Source of the DNA: Rhyzopertha dominica
Taxonomy: Eukaryota > Arthropoda > Insecta > Coleoptera > Bostrichidae
Assembly: GCA_025024175.1 (NCBI GenBank)
Contig: QCXZ01000137.1
Coordinates: forward strand, 15,562,001 to 15,626,000
DNA: 64,000 nt
Direction of reading: 5' to 3'
Positions 1 to 11,253 of the stretch are shown piece after piece; the first letter of the stretch is position 1; every line of letters starts with the position of its first letter. The notes under the pieces were generated by a model. It saw only the letters and a list, made by a program, of their open reading frames with translations, was not told the origin of the DNA and did no database searches. The translations under genes were made by a program, and so were the position numbers.

Positions 1-1980
1 AGCGCGTGGGAGGGTAGTGTTTTATAGGATAATTTACTTTATAAGGTTGTAGAAAACTCAGATTTTGGGGTCGCGCGGTGACGCGGTTTCGTATAGCTTT
101 AGGTTAGCTGCACTACCGTGTATTCTACGGGAAGTTTTCTAACCTAAAAATAGTAAACGGCTCAATTATTGTGGTGCAATGCTAGTTGCAAAAGAATTAC
201 AACATTAAAATAGGGAAAAAGACTGGATTACTGCGTAAGCTTTCAAGTTAGCTGAAAATAATTGCATTTATAAAGCCATGTCTGTGACCGCAACAAAATT
301 TGGTTATGACAAACGTAGTTGTATAGTTTTTCACAAGAAAGTTTTTGTTATTACTTACCTTTAAAAAAACAGAGCCGTAAAGACTTCAGTACAGTATATG
401 ACAGTTTGACAGTTGACAGTATTTTGTCCTTGTAACTTACCAGCGGTTATAAGAAAGTGGCACAAATAATTCAGAAGCCAACGCCGCCTGCATTGCATTA
501 ATCATTAATAGAAACCCTGTACTAACTAATTTTAGGTGACTTGCCTTTTTTTTAATTGTAGCTGACAATGGAATTTAATAAGAAGCATTCGTAGGGCGTT
601 GTTGACTGTTTACCTAACTTTGTAGGTGTTACTGATTCAACAATTGTTGCAATACTAAACGGTTAATGACAAAGCTATAGTCTATCTTGATTAGATATGG
701 AATACCTTTAAAATATTTCTCAAAAATGGTTAAAATTTAAGCGATTCACTTTATTTACTACTCTAAGTCAAAGTACCTTAAATCAAATAGTATGGCTAAA
801 TCAGCAGCTGAAACAATAAAACGATGTTTTATAAAATATATTTATTCCAAACAAACTAGAAAACAATTAATCTTCAATCATCTGTTTTTGACGCGCACAA
901 TAAGCACGAATATTCCAAACATTGTTAGAAATTTAGAACTAAAGATTTATTAGCGAAATCCCAGTAGCATCCGGAAAACTAGGTACCTAATATCGCCTTG
1001 GGGATAATGACTGATGTAATTAGGAGAAAGAAAAAGACATTTCCCCTAACGAATTTTACAGAGAATCGGACACAATAACTACTAACTGATGTACTAATGA
1101 CTTTAATCAGAATTAAAGAAATGGTGTTTTAGAAAAGAATATTATTTTATTGCTAACAAAAGTTTCTTGAAAGGACGTTTGCTTTTCTTGTATTGAAGAG
1201 GTATACGAGCATTACGCATATTTGTGTATCTTCATAGTAAGCTTAGACTTAAGTCAATGGAAGCAAACTCACTTTCCAATTGTTCTAATTAAATAGACTG
1301 TATTTTAAAGTTTACCATAAATTGATAGCAAATGGGCAACATAATTCCTTATGTAAATATGAGCTTTCTTGTATTCAACGTATGAATTTTTGCGCGAGGC
1401 AGCCAGTATTACTTTGATAGGAGGAGGGTTACTAATAATTAATTTAGTCTTCTAAACTAGCCATATCACATGACCGAATGCCAAATAAATTGAGTAAAGC
1501 AGTTTAGTATATAGGAGCAACGGAAAGATGAGAACACCTTCTGTAGAATCTGAAGAAAAAAAAATCAAGGCATGTCAAGAAAAATAGATATCTATGAATT
1601 TATATAGTCCAAATTTTTTAAGGTATTTTCTGGCAATAGGAAGGACCTAGAAATCTGGCATGTTAAAGTTTATTCCAAAAAAGTGAAATTAACCCGTACC
1701 TACTCCCACCAGAACACAGCCGAAAGGGTAAGATTACTTATATTAGACTCTGACTCACGCTCTTGTTCTAACAGTAGCAATTACGGGAATGATTAAGCCG
1801 AGTAGTGTTTTTGTCATTTCGAATTTAGTTTTTGGTTAGTCCCAACGTCAATTAAAATACCATTAAGGCTAATGGATTTAATGTACGCGGCAACGCTATT
1901 AATTCCATTCCGATTGGGAGCCCATTCGTTGGCCTAAAACGCACTGTTTATACACCAAATGAAATTGTTCACTATTAACA
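1..1980. other. Gene-free AT-rich stretch
   Basis: No open frame, RNA gene or repeat family is recognised here. The only local structure seen is a short run of TGACAGT-like words near 397-420. The last 120 bases (about 1860-1980) are slightly GC-richer and lead into the candidate exon that follows. Confidence 0.5.
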
Positions 1981-1993
1981 TTGTTAAAGGCAG

Positions 1994-2268
1994 GATGTAA
2001 AACGGCTATACGTGGAATAATGCTAAAACGCTTCCGTCCATTTAGTCACAGTGGTTGCGGTCAGTCTAGTGAACCAAAATTACACATTGCATCTTCGCCG
2101 GGAAGCGATAATGAGCTGCTAAATTTACGACCGCTTCCGACGCGATACTCATCTTCGCACACCGATTTAGTACCTCGAAGCTCAAGAGAAAGCGCATTCA
2201 CTCGATGCGTTCGTGATTCAGACATACAGCATAATTTTCAACCCTACTTTTCAAGAAGCTTTAATTAA
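1994..2268 (+). CDS. Candidate terminal coding exon, unrecognised protein
   Basis: The frame is open for about 90 codons in otherwise stop-dense DNA and ends in TAA at 2266-2268. A plausible 3' splice acceptor (AG at 1992-1993) is preceded by a branch-point-like CTATTAAC and a T-rich tract, and an AATAAA poly(A) signal lies at 2303-2308, only 35 bases after the stop. Together these fit a last exon. The peptide is rich in Ser, Arg and Pro, with a serine/arginine-rich centre and the C-terminus RSFN, and shows no domain that I recognise. Chance openness is a real alternative, because the segment is GC-richer than its flanks. Confidence 0.25.
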
Positions 2269-2302
2269 AAGCGTACACACATAAAACGATTTATTTATGG
2301 CG

Positions 2303-2308
2303 AATAAA
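2303..2308 (+). promoter_or_regulatory. Possible poly(A) signal AATAAA
   Basis: A canonical AATAAA hexamer lies 35 bases after the stop of the candidate terminal exon. The hexamer is common in AT-rich DNA, so it is meaningful only in combination with that exon. Confidence 0.25.
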
Positions 2309-2745
2309 AATTATTTGAACCAAATACATTATTTGTTTATATATGCTCTACAAAACATTTATTTGATTTATTTTAGTTGAAACACGTAAAAAAGCTTGCA
2401 CCATTAATAGGTAATGATTTGAATGAACGGTAGTTTTATTTCTTGCAAATCATATATTTTGTATAAAGTTAAACTTATTTTAGTTTTTTGTTGTACATAC
2501 TTTTGCACCAACTTTTTTTCTTAAAATCTAAATAAATAGATGACATGTAACGCTACTGAACGTCGCCAGGCGCATTTGTATTGAAGTCGCTCGTCGCTCT
2601 TATTTTTGCAAGCTTCTGAGCGGACTTCTGCTAATTGCAAGATAAAATAATCAAAATATCAAAGTTATTATTATGGCTTATAATGATTATAAGGAGATTA
2701 ATGCGGTTTTTTGCAGGTAAATATATTTATGAAAAAGTATTGACA

Positions 2746-2818
2746 GATTTGACCAGGATTTGAACGCGGGACCTTTTGATTAGTAGTCAAACGTGCCAAC
2801 CACAATACCATCAAAATC
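2746..2818 (-). pseudogene. tRNA-Cys-like pseudogene or SINE head
   Basis: On the minus strand, 73 bases fold as a cloverleaf remnant. A 7-bp acceptor (GATTTTG with TCAAATC) has one mismatch and one wobble. The anticodon stem TTTGA/TCAAA is perfect, the short variable loop is AGGTC, and the T arm carries GTTCAAATCC. The anticodon arm, variable loop and T arm closely resemble a eukaryotic tRNA-Cys, but the loop reads CTACTAA, so the Cys anticodon GCA is gone. The D stem is largely broken and the B box is imperfect. It is best read as a tRNA-Cys pseudogene or the head of a tRNA-derived SINE, not a functional tRNA. Confidence 0.55.
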
Positions 2819-3079
2819 CTATTCAAATTTCAGGTCAAAATGGCATCATACATCAAAGTTTACGACATGTGATGCTTCTGAACGCCGTCTGCTGCTTTTG
2901 AGATATTTTTACTAGAGAATGACGTCAAGAGTTTGTGATAGAGGTTTTCATCACATTCCTTGCAGACAAAATTCATTAAGTATGCGTTAATGTGCTCGCC
3001 TTGGTAACAAGACATTTTGTCTTGCAATTACTGAATTTATTCTCTCAATATTATTTCACGCGTCAGCCTCAGCCCGTCA

Positions 3080-3171
3080 ATTTATCAGTTTAAAATGCAT
3101 GTCTATGCTGTGCTGTCTACACCTCAACCAACTGCAGATAGATCTATTTCGCTGTCATTACAGCTCACCAG
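3080..3171 (-). ncRNA. Degraded type I hammerhead ribozyme repeat (copy A)
   Basis: The minus strand carries the 3' strand of stem I (AACTGCA complement, 3130-3136), palindromic stem III (ATAGATCTAT, 3138-3147), the GAA core (3148-3150) and stem II GCTGT/ACAGC with loop AATG (3151-3164). The CTGATGA core reads CTGGTGA (3165-3171), an A-to-G change at an invariant position expected to abolish cleavage, and the 5' strand of stem I is eroded. The 3' flank (about 50 bases) is almost identical to that of the copy at 50.9 kb. This shows a dispersed repeat family rather than chance. Confidence 0.7.
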
Positions 3172-3642
3172 TTTGTTGTTTGCGTTCATTTTGTGACAAG
3201 CGAATTAAAATACGCTAAGAAAAAGTGAAATACTTATGAGTTATGACTTCTGAAGCCATGTTCATTGTTATGGAATTTGTGCACAGCGACGAGCGGTTCA
3301 ACGCGGCAGAGATAAGGAACGTAAAAGCAACAGCATAAGTGAACTTTTTATCAAATTAACGTAGCATTGATAATTTGATCACAGTGGGTTGTTGGAAACA
3401 TACTATTTGTAAACATAAAAATGAAAGAATAAAAAATGTACCCTAAACTTGACATTTGTTTTAGAGATCAGAATAAATATAGATTGCCATTTATTTTTGG
3501 GGCCCTTGCGGCTCGTTTCTGGTCTGGCAAAAACAGTCGAATATATGGGGAACAACGTCGTTCTTTATTATAATATTTCCCTCTAACAACTTAAAACGCA
3601 TATAATTTTTCATATCCTATTTAAGCTATAACAAAATGGAAA
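3172..3642. other. Gene-free stretch
   Basis: No coding frame, RNA or repeat boundary is recognised. A short GC-rich string near 3497-3520 stands out only by composition. Confidence 0.4.
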
Positions 3643-3933
3643 CTAAATGGTAAACAAAAAAAAATAATTAAACTTACAGTAAGGACTAAGATGATCTTCA
3701 CAACAGAAAAACAAACTTTGCGATTTCGGCATATAACGTCTAAGGGCGTTAAACAACTTTTTCATACGTTGATAATCTCGAGGAACGGTTATAAAAATTT
3801 TGTTAGCTGTACTGACTGAAGTACTTTTATAACAATGTACAAAACAACACTTGTTTTGTTTTCCATACATAATAGGTGCTTGTAAAACTACACATATCAC
3901 TTTTTGGTGCGACCTCTTACACCGTCCTTTCAA
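3643..3933 (-). pseudogene. THAP-domain fragment, probably transposon-derived
   Basis: The 96-codon minus-strand frame contains a THAP-type zinc-binding domain from about residue 22 (a likely Met start). The C2CH pattern is visible as CFVHC (Cys30, Cys34), then 43 residues, then CEDH (Cys78, His81). Between them are the NKIFITVPRD and RMKKLFNALRR blocks typical of THAP domains in insect transposon-like proteins. The conserved Trp of the domain is replaced by Leu (KKLF), and the frame runs into unrelated sequence right after CEDH, so no transposase body follows. THAP domains bind DNA in a sequence-specific way and head P-element-type transposases. This looks like an orphaned, decaying N-terminus. 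Confidence 0.65.
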
Positions 3934-5639
3934 TAAACACCACGCAAAAGCTTTTCCAATACAAGACTGATACTATACCATTAAACAGCACTCTTCTCGG
4001 TAATGTTTACATGACACTTGACGTCACGAGTTGAATAACCTTGGATAGAAGCGTTTTGGCGGTGACTCCTAAGATTCGAATTTCGGACCTGAAATTCTCT
4101 ACCTAGAAATATTTTTTTTGTTTTTTTAACATAATAATGAATACCTAATATAAATTGACAATTATTCAAAATGAGATAAAAAAAAAGTACATGGGATCAT
4201 GACCAATCAGCCATAGCTTAATAGTTTAGGATTCAACCATTACACAATGATTTTGTCTTCGTCTTCCTGAACGTGGCAGAATCATTTTTGAAATAAATAA
4301 ATTGTCGTTAGTATAAGCATTGAATTAATTATTTGCTTTTGAAAACCCCGACCGGTCTTTAATTAAATAAATGCGTGATAAGTACAAAGCACTTAATATA
4401 TTTTAAAATACCTTTTAGTACATTCTAAAAAGGAGTATAATTTGGTAGAAAAGACACACCCGATAACTCTGCAGCATTAAAATCCTTATGAAGTGAGATA
4501 CTAATTCAATTTCGTGGGACACAATACCTACCTGTATACCTAGATAGTAAATATAGAGACGTACAAACTGACAACATTATTTAAATAAACTTTCAAACTA
4601 TTGCAAAGAAATAATCTGACAGCAGTAAAGTAAGTAAAAGCTTAATATAGTATACATTCATTTTATTGTATTAGTATTACAGATACCAAGTTATGTACTT
4701 CACAATTCTGACCCTAACAACACCCATCCTGTAATGTATTATATAACATAAATTATAACAAGCTCATTTTTGTACACATGACATGCTAGCCAATATTCGG
4801 CAGTTATTCCATATTATCTCCAAATGAAAACCATTTTGCAAGACGCGTATGAGAATACGAGGGCTGGTGCGCTTATTTTATTACATAATGCATGACTTAT
4901 TTGTTGTGAGCAACACTGTGATTTACTTTAGCCGGAAAAAGTAAAGAATGTTCGTTTATTTTATGATAGCATAATTTACGATCAAAACATATTCGATATA
5001 TTTTTTTTACAATTAGGTAGGACACAAATACGGAAACTCATCGCTCAGACATTGTTCATCTTCTAATTAGTGGCATTGCACCTAAGGCCGGTAGTTGCAT
5101 AATTTCCATCGATCCCGCTTATTTAGAAGCTTTTTCTTCCTCATTAGAAGCAATAACCTAGAGAAAACAATAATTCATTTCGCAATGAACGTTTCTTCCT
5201 CGTTTCTCATACGGGAGCATTGAAACAACTTAATAAATTATGCGATGCTCATTAACGGTGGTAATTATGAACGTTTATGATATATCGCAGCATTGTTTTG
5301 TACCTAAGAGGCCTACATCAGACCCGTTTAGCATATCTACGTCACGTAATTGCTGGATGGTGATTCAGAAAGCTTGAGTGGTTTTGAATAATGTAATATT
5401 AAGCTTTAATTCCCACAACTGACTATTCGAGCGTTTTTAAAACGGCATGCAGTAGTTGAGGACAAGTATAAAAAGTAAAGTCTATTGTATCTGATTGACT
5501 ATTGAAGCATTTGGTACAGCACCAAGTGATTTTGAATGCAGGTGTCTTATACATAATCTGTCAAACTTTATTAGCTAATCCTAAGCAAAAATAATTATGG
5601 AGAGAAGCCAAATCCTTTAGATCCTTTAGATAGTTACAT
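3934..5639. other. Gene-free AT-rich stretch
   Basis: No gene is recognised. Around 5090-5290 the sequence is less AT-biased and carries ATTAACGGTGGTAATTATG-like homeodomain core sites. It is a possible conserved non-coding element, but nothing here proves it. Confidence 0.35.
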
Positions 5640-5870
5640 TTGAAAAAGTAATATACAAATACATTACATTAAATGTACAAAATGACCAACATTACCACCA
5701 TTCTTTTTCTTTAGTATTTGAGGATACAGCCAAATTTGATATTTTCCAAATAGACCACACATTTAGAAAAGTGCTTTCAGCCGCTGTAGTTATCATGAGC
5801 ATCACAGCCAAAAGTAAGCTCGTCCGTAAATAAAATGTTTAAGATATGCACTGATCCATCTGTTTGTAGT
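5640..5870 (-). pseudogene. Tc1/mariner-like transposase relic
   Basis: Minus-strand translation across several frames gives NILFTDELTFGC, matching the first catalytic Asp block (ILFTDE) of eukaryotic Tc1/mariner-like transposases. A terminal NGGNVGHFVH-like stretch resembles the C-terminal NGGHFEHL of the family that also occurs at 19-20 kb. Stops and frameshifts are dense and no termini could be found. The assignment rests on short motifs only. Confidence 0.3.
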
Positions 5871-7502
5871 AGTCTTCGGGTTTTATATTTTGTATATGAC
5901 ATGTTGTCTATATAGTCGTGTAAGGATTAGGGTGAGGATCATCCATTATTGTCTAATACCATAGCTCCAGCATCGCCAACACAAAATCGGTAATGTTGAT
6001 ACGCTTTATGTTTATATTTTTAGCTAGGTACTAGTCAAAATAAATTATTATCCAAAGCAATTTCATTGAGTATCATGGTAGGCGTGTTAAAGAGAAAATA
6101 GTGTTTTTTTGTGATCTTATGTATAAAATGTTTAAGCGAATTCAAAATGTTCAGGCCAAATAATAATAACAACATTTAATTAAAATGTCTTATTATGCTG
6201 ATATTGTTCTCGTCGTGGCATTATAAATGAGTCTATGTACTTGCCTTGTTTGCAGTCTAACTGGCGATTAGCACACGTTATTCTTCAGTCCAAGAAGAGC
6301 CCTCCCTTACATTACGATCATCGATGATTTATTCGCATACTTTCACTTTTTCTTTCTTTCAAAACTATGTAACAAAAATATAGCTTTACAATCACATCAA
6401 GATCTACCAATTGCCTAGCAGTCAGGAGTTGCGTATTGCATCCATCTTGCCTAGGTTCTTGTTTGATATTGTTTTTTCTTTCTGCTAAAAGAGAATTACG
6501 AGGTCATATTGTTGGACCCCCACATGCTTTATAGCCTCTATACTTCATTTTTTCTGCTTCTATCACCATAGCACTGTAAATTCAACTTTTATGCCGATGA
6601 TATAGATATTTTTGTAACATAGTTAAAAGGCAAAGTTTATTTAACACTAATCTTTTGCAAGTTTTTTTTCAATGATAAGTGCAACTTTCAAGTACGGGAA
6701 AAAATTGATGGTGCGTTATACTTCCAGCTTACCACAGAAATAAGGGTTTTAGGATTTTCTTATCAATATAAGGATGCGTTTTTCCCATAAAGTTGCTCAG
6801 CTCTAAGAATTATAGGTATTCAGACACAGGCGTTATCAGTACATAGCTGAAAAAATGTTATACCTAAGTATATTCTTGTGAATTTTTGCGACATAACCTA
6901 GGGTGTGCATTTTAACATTATAGGTATATGATGTATTCAACCAGTGTAGAAATTGTCAGTTAATATATTTAAAAGGAAGGGCACGTTAAAATTAAATATT
7001 TAACGTGACTTAATAAGTCTGAAAGATGTCGCTTTTACTTGGCTTCGTTTATACACACTTATTGTCAAAGTGCCTGGACATCTTTATTTAATACTTAACC
7101 TTTCTGTAGTTATTTGTGTTTCCTTGAGTTAAGCTTGTTACTAGAATTGTTACTTCTTCGTGATAATTGGAAGATTTTGGACGACACGCAATGCAAGTTC
7201 TTGCTTCCTTCGTCATCCGACCTTTTCTTCCTTTTCTGTTACCACTTTTTACATTTTACTGCTATTCCTCTTTCTCTCTTCAGTCGTTTATATGAGATGA
7301 TTATCTGAGTACAAAACTGGTGTTCTAGTTTTAATTATACTTTATTTCAAAACTAATTTCTATTTCGTCATAAAAAGAGACAATTGCTACACATTTCTTT
7401 GCTGGTAAACTCGATAACTTCTTAGAATCGTACTGATATATTTTTTCTTTCATTGCTTAAAATTAGTACAAGTTTAAAGTTTGGCAGATTACTGACGAAA
7501 TA
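5871..7502. other. Gene-free AT-rich stretch
   Basis: Short open frames here have no recognisable motifs and occur at the frequency expected for AT-rich DNA. Confidence 0.4.
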
Positions 7503-7817
7503 CACTAGCTCAGGATTGGCCAACCCAAATGAATTCACGGGCCGCATTTATTAAACATAATGTACGAATGGGCACTCCAAGTTAAGTAAGGTTTAGGTAG
7601 GTGTTTAGGTAGATACGTTTTCTGAAGAAAGCAAAATTGTTACGAAACAAACAAGTTTTTATTCTTTTATTTAATCAAAACAGAAAAATCGTTATAAAAA
7701 ATGTATGAAGATGGTAAAATCGATAATTTTTAAATTTAAATTACAAAATCAAAAATCGCCCGGCCGGCCGCATAATTATACACGGCGTGGTGCGTGTTGG
7801 CCAAGCCTACACTAGAT
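7503..7817 (+). mobile_element. hAT-type MITE, 299 bp, with 8-bp target duplication
   Basis: The element body runs 7511-7809. The ends are inverted repeats: left CAGGATTGGCCAAC, right (reverse complement) TAGGCTTGGCCAAC, identical at 12 of 14 positions. The flanks are CACTAGCT (7503-7510) and CACTAGAT (7810-7817), an 8-bp target-site duplication with one mismatch, diagnostic of hAT transposition. The subterminal CGGGCCGC and GGCCGGCCGC blocks are far more GC-rich than the surroundings. No coding capacity is present, so it was mobilised in trans. The strand is arbitrary. Confidence 0.8.
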
Positions 7818-10189
7818 ATAAAAAGTGCGAAGAATAAAGCGGCTACATTCTAATATGAACTTCCATATTTAGAAACCGTAGAAAACCATAGGTACATCAA
7901 TCTAAAATGTGTTTCGGATAATTACGTAACTTCTGTATTGTTCAAATATAAATTCCGAAAATTTCTAAATTATAAGTAAATTTTAATCCTTTTCATGTAA
8001 GTTCTTGAACCACTGCACCCAGTATGGATCAACTATCATATTCCCAATTAAAAGCATTACCTTTAATCGCGAGACTTGTCACTACCTTAAAATTATCCTT
8101 TTCTATAGAAAACTTTAGAGATGTAGAAATTAAACTATATATTACTTTCAAGACAACATGGAGCATCAATGTAAATACGAGTTCTAGTTCCTCAAACGAT
8201 GCGACAGCAATAGTACAAGTATCAGCATTCTCTGACTTCCACTAATATGTACAGACCACAAATCTTCAGCTCACATTTAGATGGCACAAAATTGCCGGGA
8301 ATTATTTTATTTTTACGTTTGCTGAATTGGAGTAGGCCAGTGATGTGCAACCTTTGGAATAAGCGTTTCGAATTCCATTTCTAAACGAATCCTTTTCCTT
8401 TTGTAAGTTCGCAATCAAAATAATTGTAGCAGTAATAGAGATTGTTGCAATCGGAAAGGTTAAATTATGATATAACTGCTAGGTGCGATGCACGCACTGA
8501 TTACACTTCAATTAAATCAAAATGGTACGAAAGTGGAAGCGCCGTATATATACACACACTACAAGGATCGAGTAATTGCCTCCGCAAAAGCACATAACGA
8601 ACTCATTTAATTATTGTTTTACGTACGGAAAATATTCCGTTGTTGGACAATCCAGGAAGCACAATGGGATATAATGGTATTAGATATTTATATAATTACA
8701 GTATTAAAATTTGAATACGTCCATTATTCTCGTTGCATTATGAACAACAATTAACAGCCGTGCGTGCTTCAGAGGATAATGCATTTAAATTAAATCGCTT
8801 TTCCCGTGGTTACGGGTTATAATGTATTCGCTTTAGCCTTTAGGTGCTAACCTCATTACCTGCATTGTAGTTTTCCAGCCAACAGTAAATAAATTATCAA
8901 ACGAGCCAGTGAATAATCAAGTATGGCATTTACATAACTCCCAAAAACTTCATTTCCTTTCAGAGGCAAGTGGAAATCTCAGCCCGAGAATCAGCTAGAA
9001 AATTGAAAAACTTCTATAGATTTTTAATATTTCTGCAAATCATGATGGGCAAAAAACTTCTAGCTGTGATATCCCTCTGCAGTTCCTCAATTATGCCATA
9101 TTTAGTATAGGTTTGTAATTATGCATGTAAAAGGTACATATTTAAGTACATTATCGACTAAAAATATATTCACTAATACAGGACGTGTTATTTAGCCATT
9201 CGCTAGGTCACTGTATGGGTGCAAAAAAGAAAGAACCTGTCTATTTTCTGGGGTCCTTGTAAAAGCCTAGGAGCTCACAGAATGATTAGGCTCGACAGAC
9301 CTAGGGACAGACGCAGTAGATGCTTTCGTTCGGCGTTGTTTTGATCCACGACCATGCACTTTGCCGTGACGATCTATTCAAACAATTCAAGCGTGATGTT
9401 TTCGACCTTCCTATAAAATGACACCAGTTATTTTCTACATCTTTCGAGAATTTAAGGCATTTTTGGGCACTCGGTCACCAAAGAAGAGTTCCAGTAGGCT
9501 GTCAAAATATATTTGACCAACATGACGACACGCTTCCTTGAAGACTGTGTCACTATATTACAAACGCTTCAGTTATTTTGGCGATTTTGTTTAAGTTTAA
9601 TAATAAGATATTTATTTTTATGTAACAGGATCTTATTTTTATATATTGTTTCCGTTTTTGCAGGGAACTCGAATGCCAGAGCATTCGCTGCATAAAGCTA
9701 ATGAAACAAAAAGTAACGTCTCGAAATACTGTTTAATCACCTAACGTTTTAAGCTTGCTACTAATATGCCAATGTGGGCTTATTTAAAAAGGCACTGAAA
9801 CAGCAGACGTCCACAAATGGGTGTCTTATGAATGTCTGCAACATAGATTTGTTATAAATGGGATTATTAAATACAAGTCAGACTAACATAGACTACTCGG
9901 GAGCACGGACGATGTTATAATTCATAACAAATCAATTACATCCGCCCTTATTAATGGACTTATTATATATTATTATTAGTTAGCATGCTATTAATAGATG
10001 AGTAGAGTTACATTTTGGATAGGCTTGGCTTTATTGAAATATAGGGCCACGAATGTAAACTCTTAAGATTTTTTGCGTCGAAACTCTGTCCTGGAGCATA
10101 TTGGGCAAGTAAACGTAGAACTTGTTAGTTTCCATGTGGAAATAGTTTTTTAAAAACCAATTGTTTTCATGCGGGCATGTAACTAACCA
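7818..10189. other. Gene-free stretch
   Basis: No gene is recognised. A single hAT-like end (CAGTGATGTGCAACC) lies near 8339, without a partner. About 8740-8940 holds homeodomain-core-rich sequence (AATTAACAG, TTTAAATTAAATCG) and could be regulatory. The frame at 8024-8245 carries no motif. Confidence 0.35.
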
Positions 10190-10640
10190 TCACCCAGGCT
10201 GCCAATACTTAATCACCTGTTGAAGATGATTAATAAACATTTGGAGATGGGAATCATCAGTATCAAAACCTTCAAAAAGACACCTACATTTTTAAAAGTA
10301 ACGATACCCACTTTCTTTACGTGAACACTTGCGATTTTGCGCTTTTCAAGAATATTTAGTTATAACTCATTGAATTCATTGAAGTCAAATCTCGACATCG
10401 AGACGAGCAATTAATTGATCCATCTCCAATAAAACCGCACATCTAACACCAACCATATATTGAGTTAAGAGAGTACTGTGTAGTGGTGCACCATCTTGTT
10501 GAAGTTACATTTTACGTGCCAGGTCTTTTAACATTTGACAGAAATAATTGTTCAAGAAATCGAGATAGCCTTAGCCAGTTAGGTAAGGCACCTTTAATAA
10601 AATACGGACCTGCTTTATTTAAATATTCCACCCCCAAACA
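10190..10640 (-). pseudogene. Tc1/mariner-like (DUF4817-type) transposase relic
   Basis: Minus-strand translation in shifting frames gives an NKMVHHYT/TRWCTTTQYS segment equivalent to the FQHDGAPPHY block, then a RxIGxGS...SRCRDLTSMNS block equivalent to RWIGRGGP...RSPDLTPLDF. The spacing is right for the C-terminal catalytic half of the same transposase family as the 19.2-20.4 kb element. Numerous stops show long decay. Neither inverted repeat is recognisable. Confidence 0.4.
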
Positions 10641-10875
10641 ATCAGCGACGCATGATCAGGCATTTCAATAAGAAGGTGTGTTAGCGTAATGATGATAGGT
10701 ATGAGTATAATACTTAGTAGTGCTAGTAACTTTTCTAATAGTTGGCAAAAATGTTCAAGTACGTCGTAATCTGCTAACGGCTAATCCTAAACTAGACTGG
10801 TTGAAAGCGAATACTTTTCAAAATTTACTATACTTATATTCTACTGATAGGTTAGCTGAACCCTGCGTTGAGTAT

Positions 10876-10968
10876 GTGTACACAAGAGCTGATGCCCTCA
10901 GTACCATCTAAGCGGAACTCTGCGAGCTAGGTGGTCTATAACTGTGATAGACATCGACCTAGTGCAGG
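10876..10968 (+). repeat. Direct repeat unit R1, hammerhead-related
   Basis: This unit begins GTGTACAC and contains GCTGATGCCCTCAGTACC, AAGCGGAACTCTG and the hairpin TAGGTGGTCTAT...ATAGAC..ACCTA. A second copy starts 268 bases downstream, and a third, inverted copy is at 11254-11318. Relative to a hammerhead, the CTGATG and GCGAAAC blocks are present but the core is altered. It is followed at 10964-10975 by the perfect 12-base palindrome GCAGGATCCTGC. Confidence 0.6.
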
Positions 10969-11007
10969 ATCCTGCCGATGTCATCGGAGAAGCTACATCG
11001 TAAGCAG

Positions 11008-11206
11008 GATGAAATAAATCATCTGTCCTGGTCAATTCACTCTTACCCTACGACTAGTTTCGCATTATTGGGGCTCATCAGGTAGGGATAGAGAGTAAAT
11101 TGACCAAAACAGACCGTCGCCTTTAACTGCGACGGGTGGAATGGTGTATACGAGAACTGATGCCGTCAGTGCCATCCAAGCGGAACTCTGAGAGCTAGGC
11201 GGTCTA
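11008..11206 (+). repeat. Left arm of imperfect 200-bp inverted repeat
   Basis: This arm starts at GATGAAATAAATC and is the imperfect reverse complement of 11254-11451; the two arms are separated by about 48 bases. It carries a minus-strand hammerhead motif, a GACCGTCGCCTTTAA block and repeat unit R2. Each arm contains its own hammerhead, so this could be two head-to-head copies of one unit. Confidence 0.75.
11030..11105 (-). ncRNA. Type I hammerhead ribozyme motif, family 1, left arm
   Basis: On the minus strand the order is: long stem I 5' strand (complement of 11082-11105), core CTGATGA (11075-11081), stem II region GCCCCAATAATGC, core GAA (11059-11061), palindromic stem III ACTAGT (11053-11058), C17 (11052), then stem I 3' strand (11030-11051). 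The two stem I strands pair over about 20 bases with small bulges. Stem II retains only GC/GC, so activity is doubtful. Tiny palindromic stem III helices are known in type I hammerheads of Penelope-like elements and animal retrozymes, where a dimeric fold supports cleavage. Confidence 0.75.
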
Positions 11207-11236
11207 TAACTGTGATAGACATCGACCTAATGCAGG
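11144..11236 (+). repeat. Direct repeat unit R2, hammerhead-related
   Basis: This is the second copy of unit R1, starting GTGTATAC and ending TGCAGG, with about 90% identity by eye. The GTCTAT...ATAGAC hairpin is preserved. It forms the inner end of the left arm of the palindrome. Confidence 0.6.
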
Positions 11237-11253
11237 TTTCTCTCCACCCTTAC

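Noticed and set aside
8339..8353. hAT-like terminus CAGTGATGTGCAACC
   Set aside because: No matching inverted end or target duplication found in the neighbourhood.
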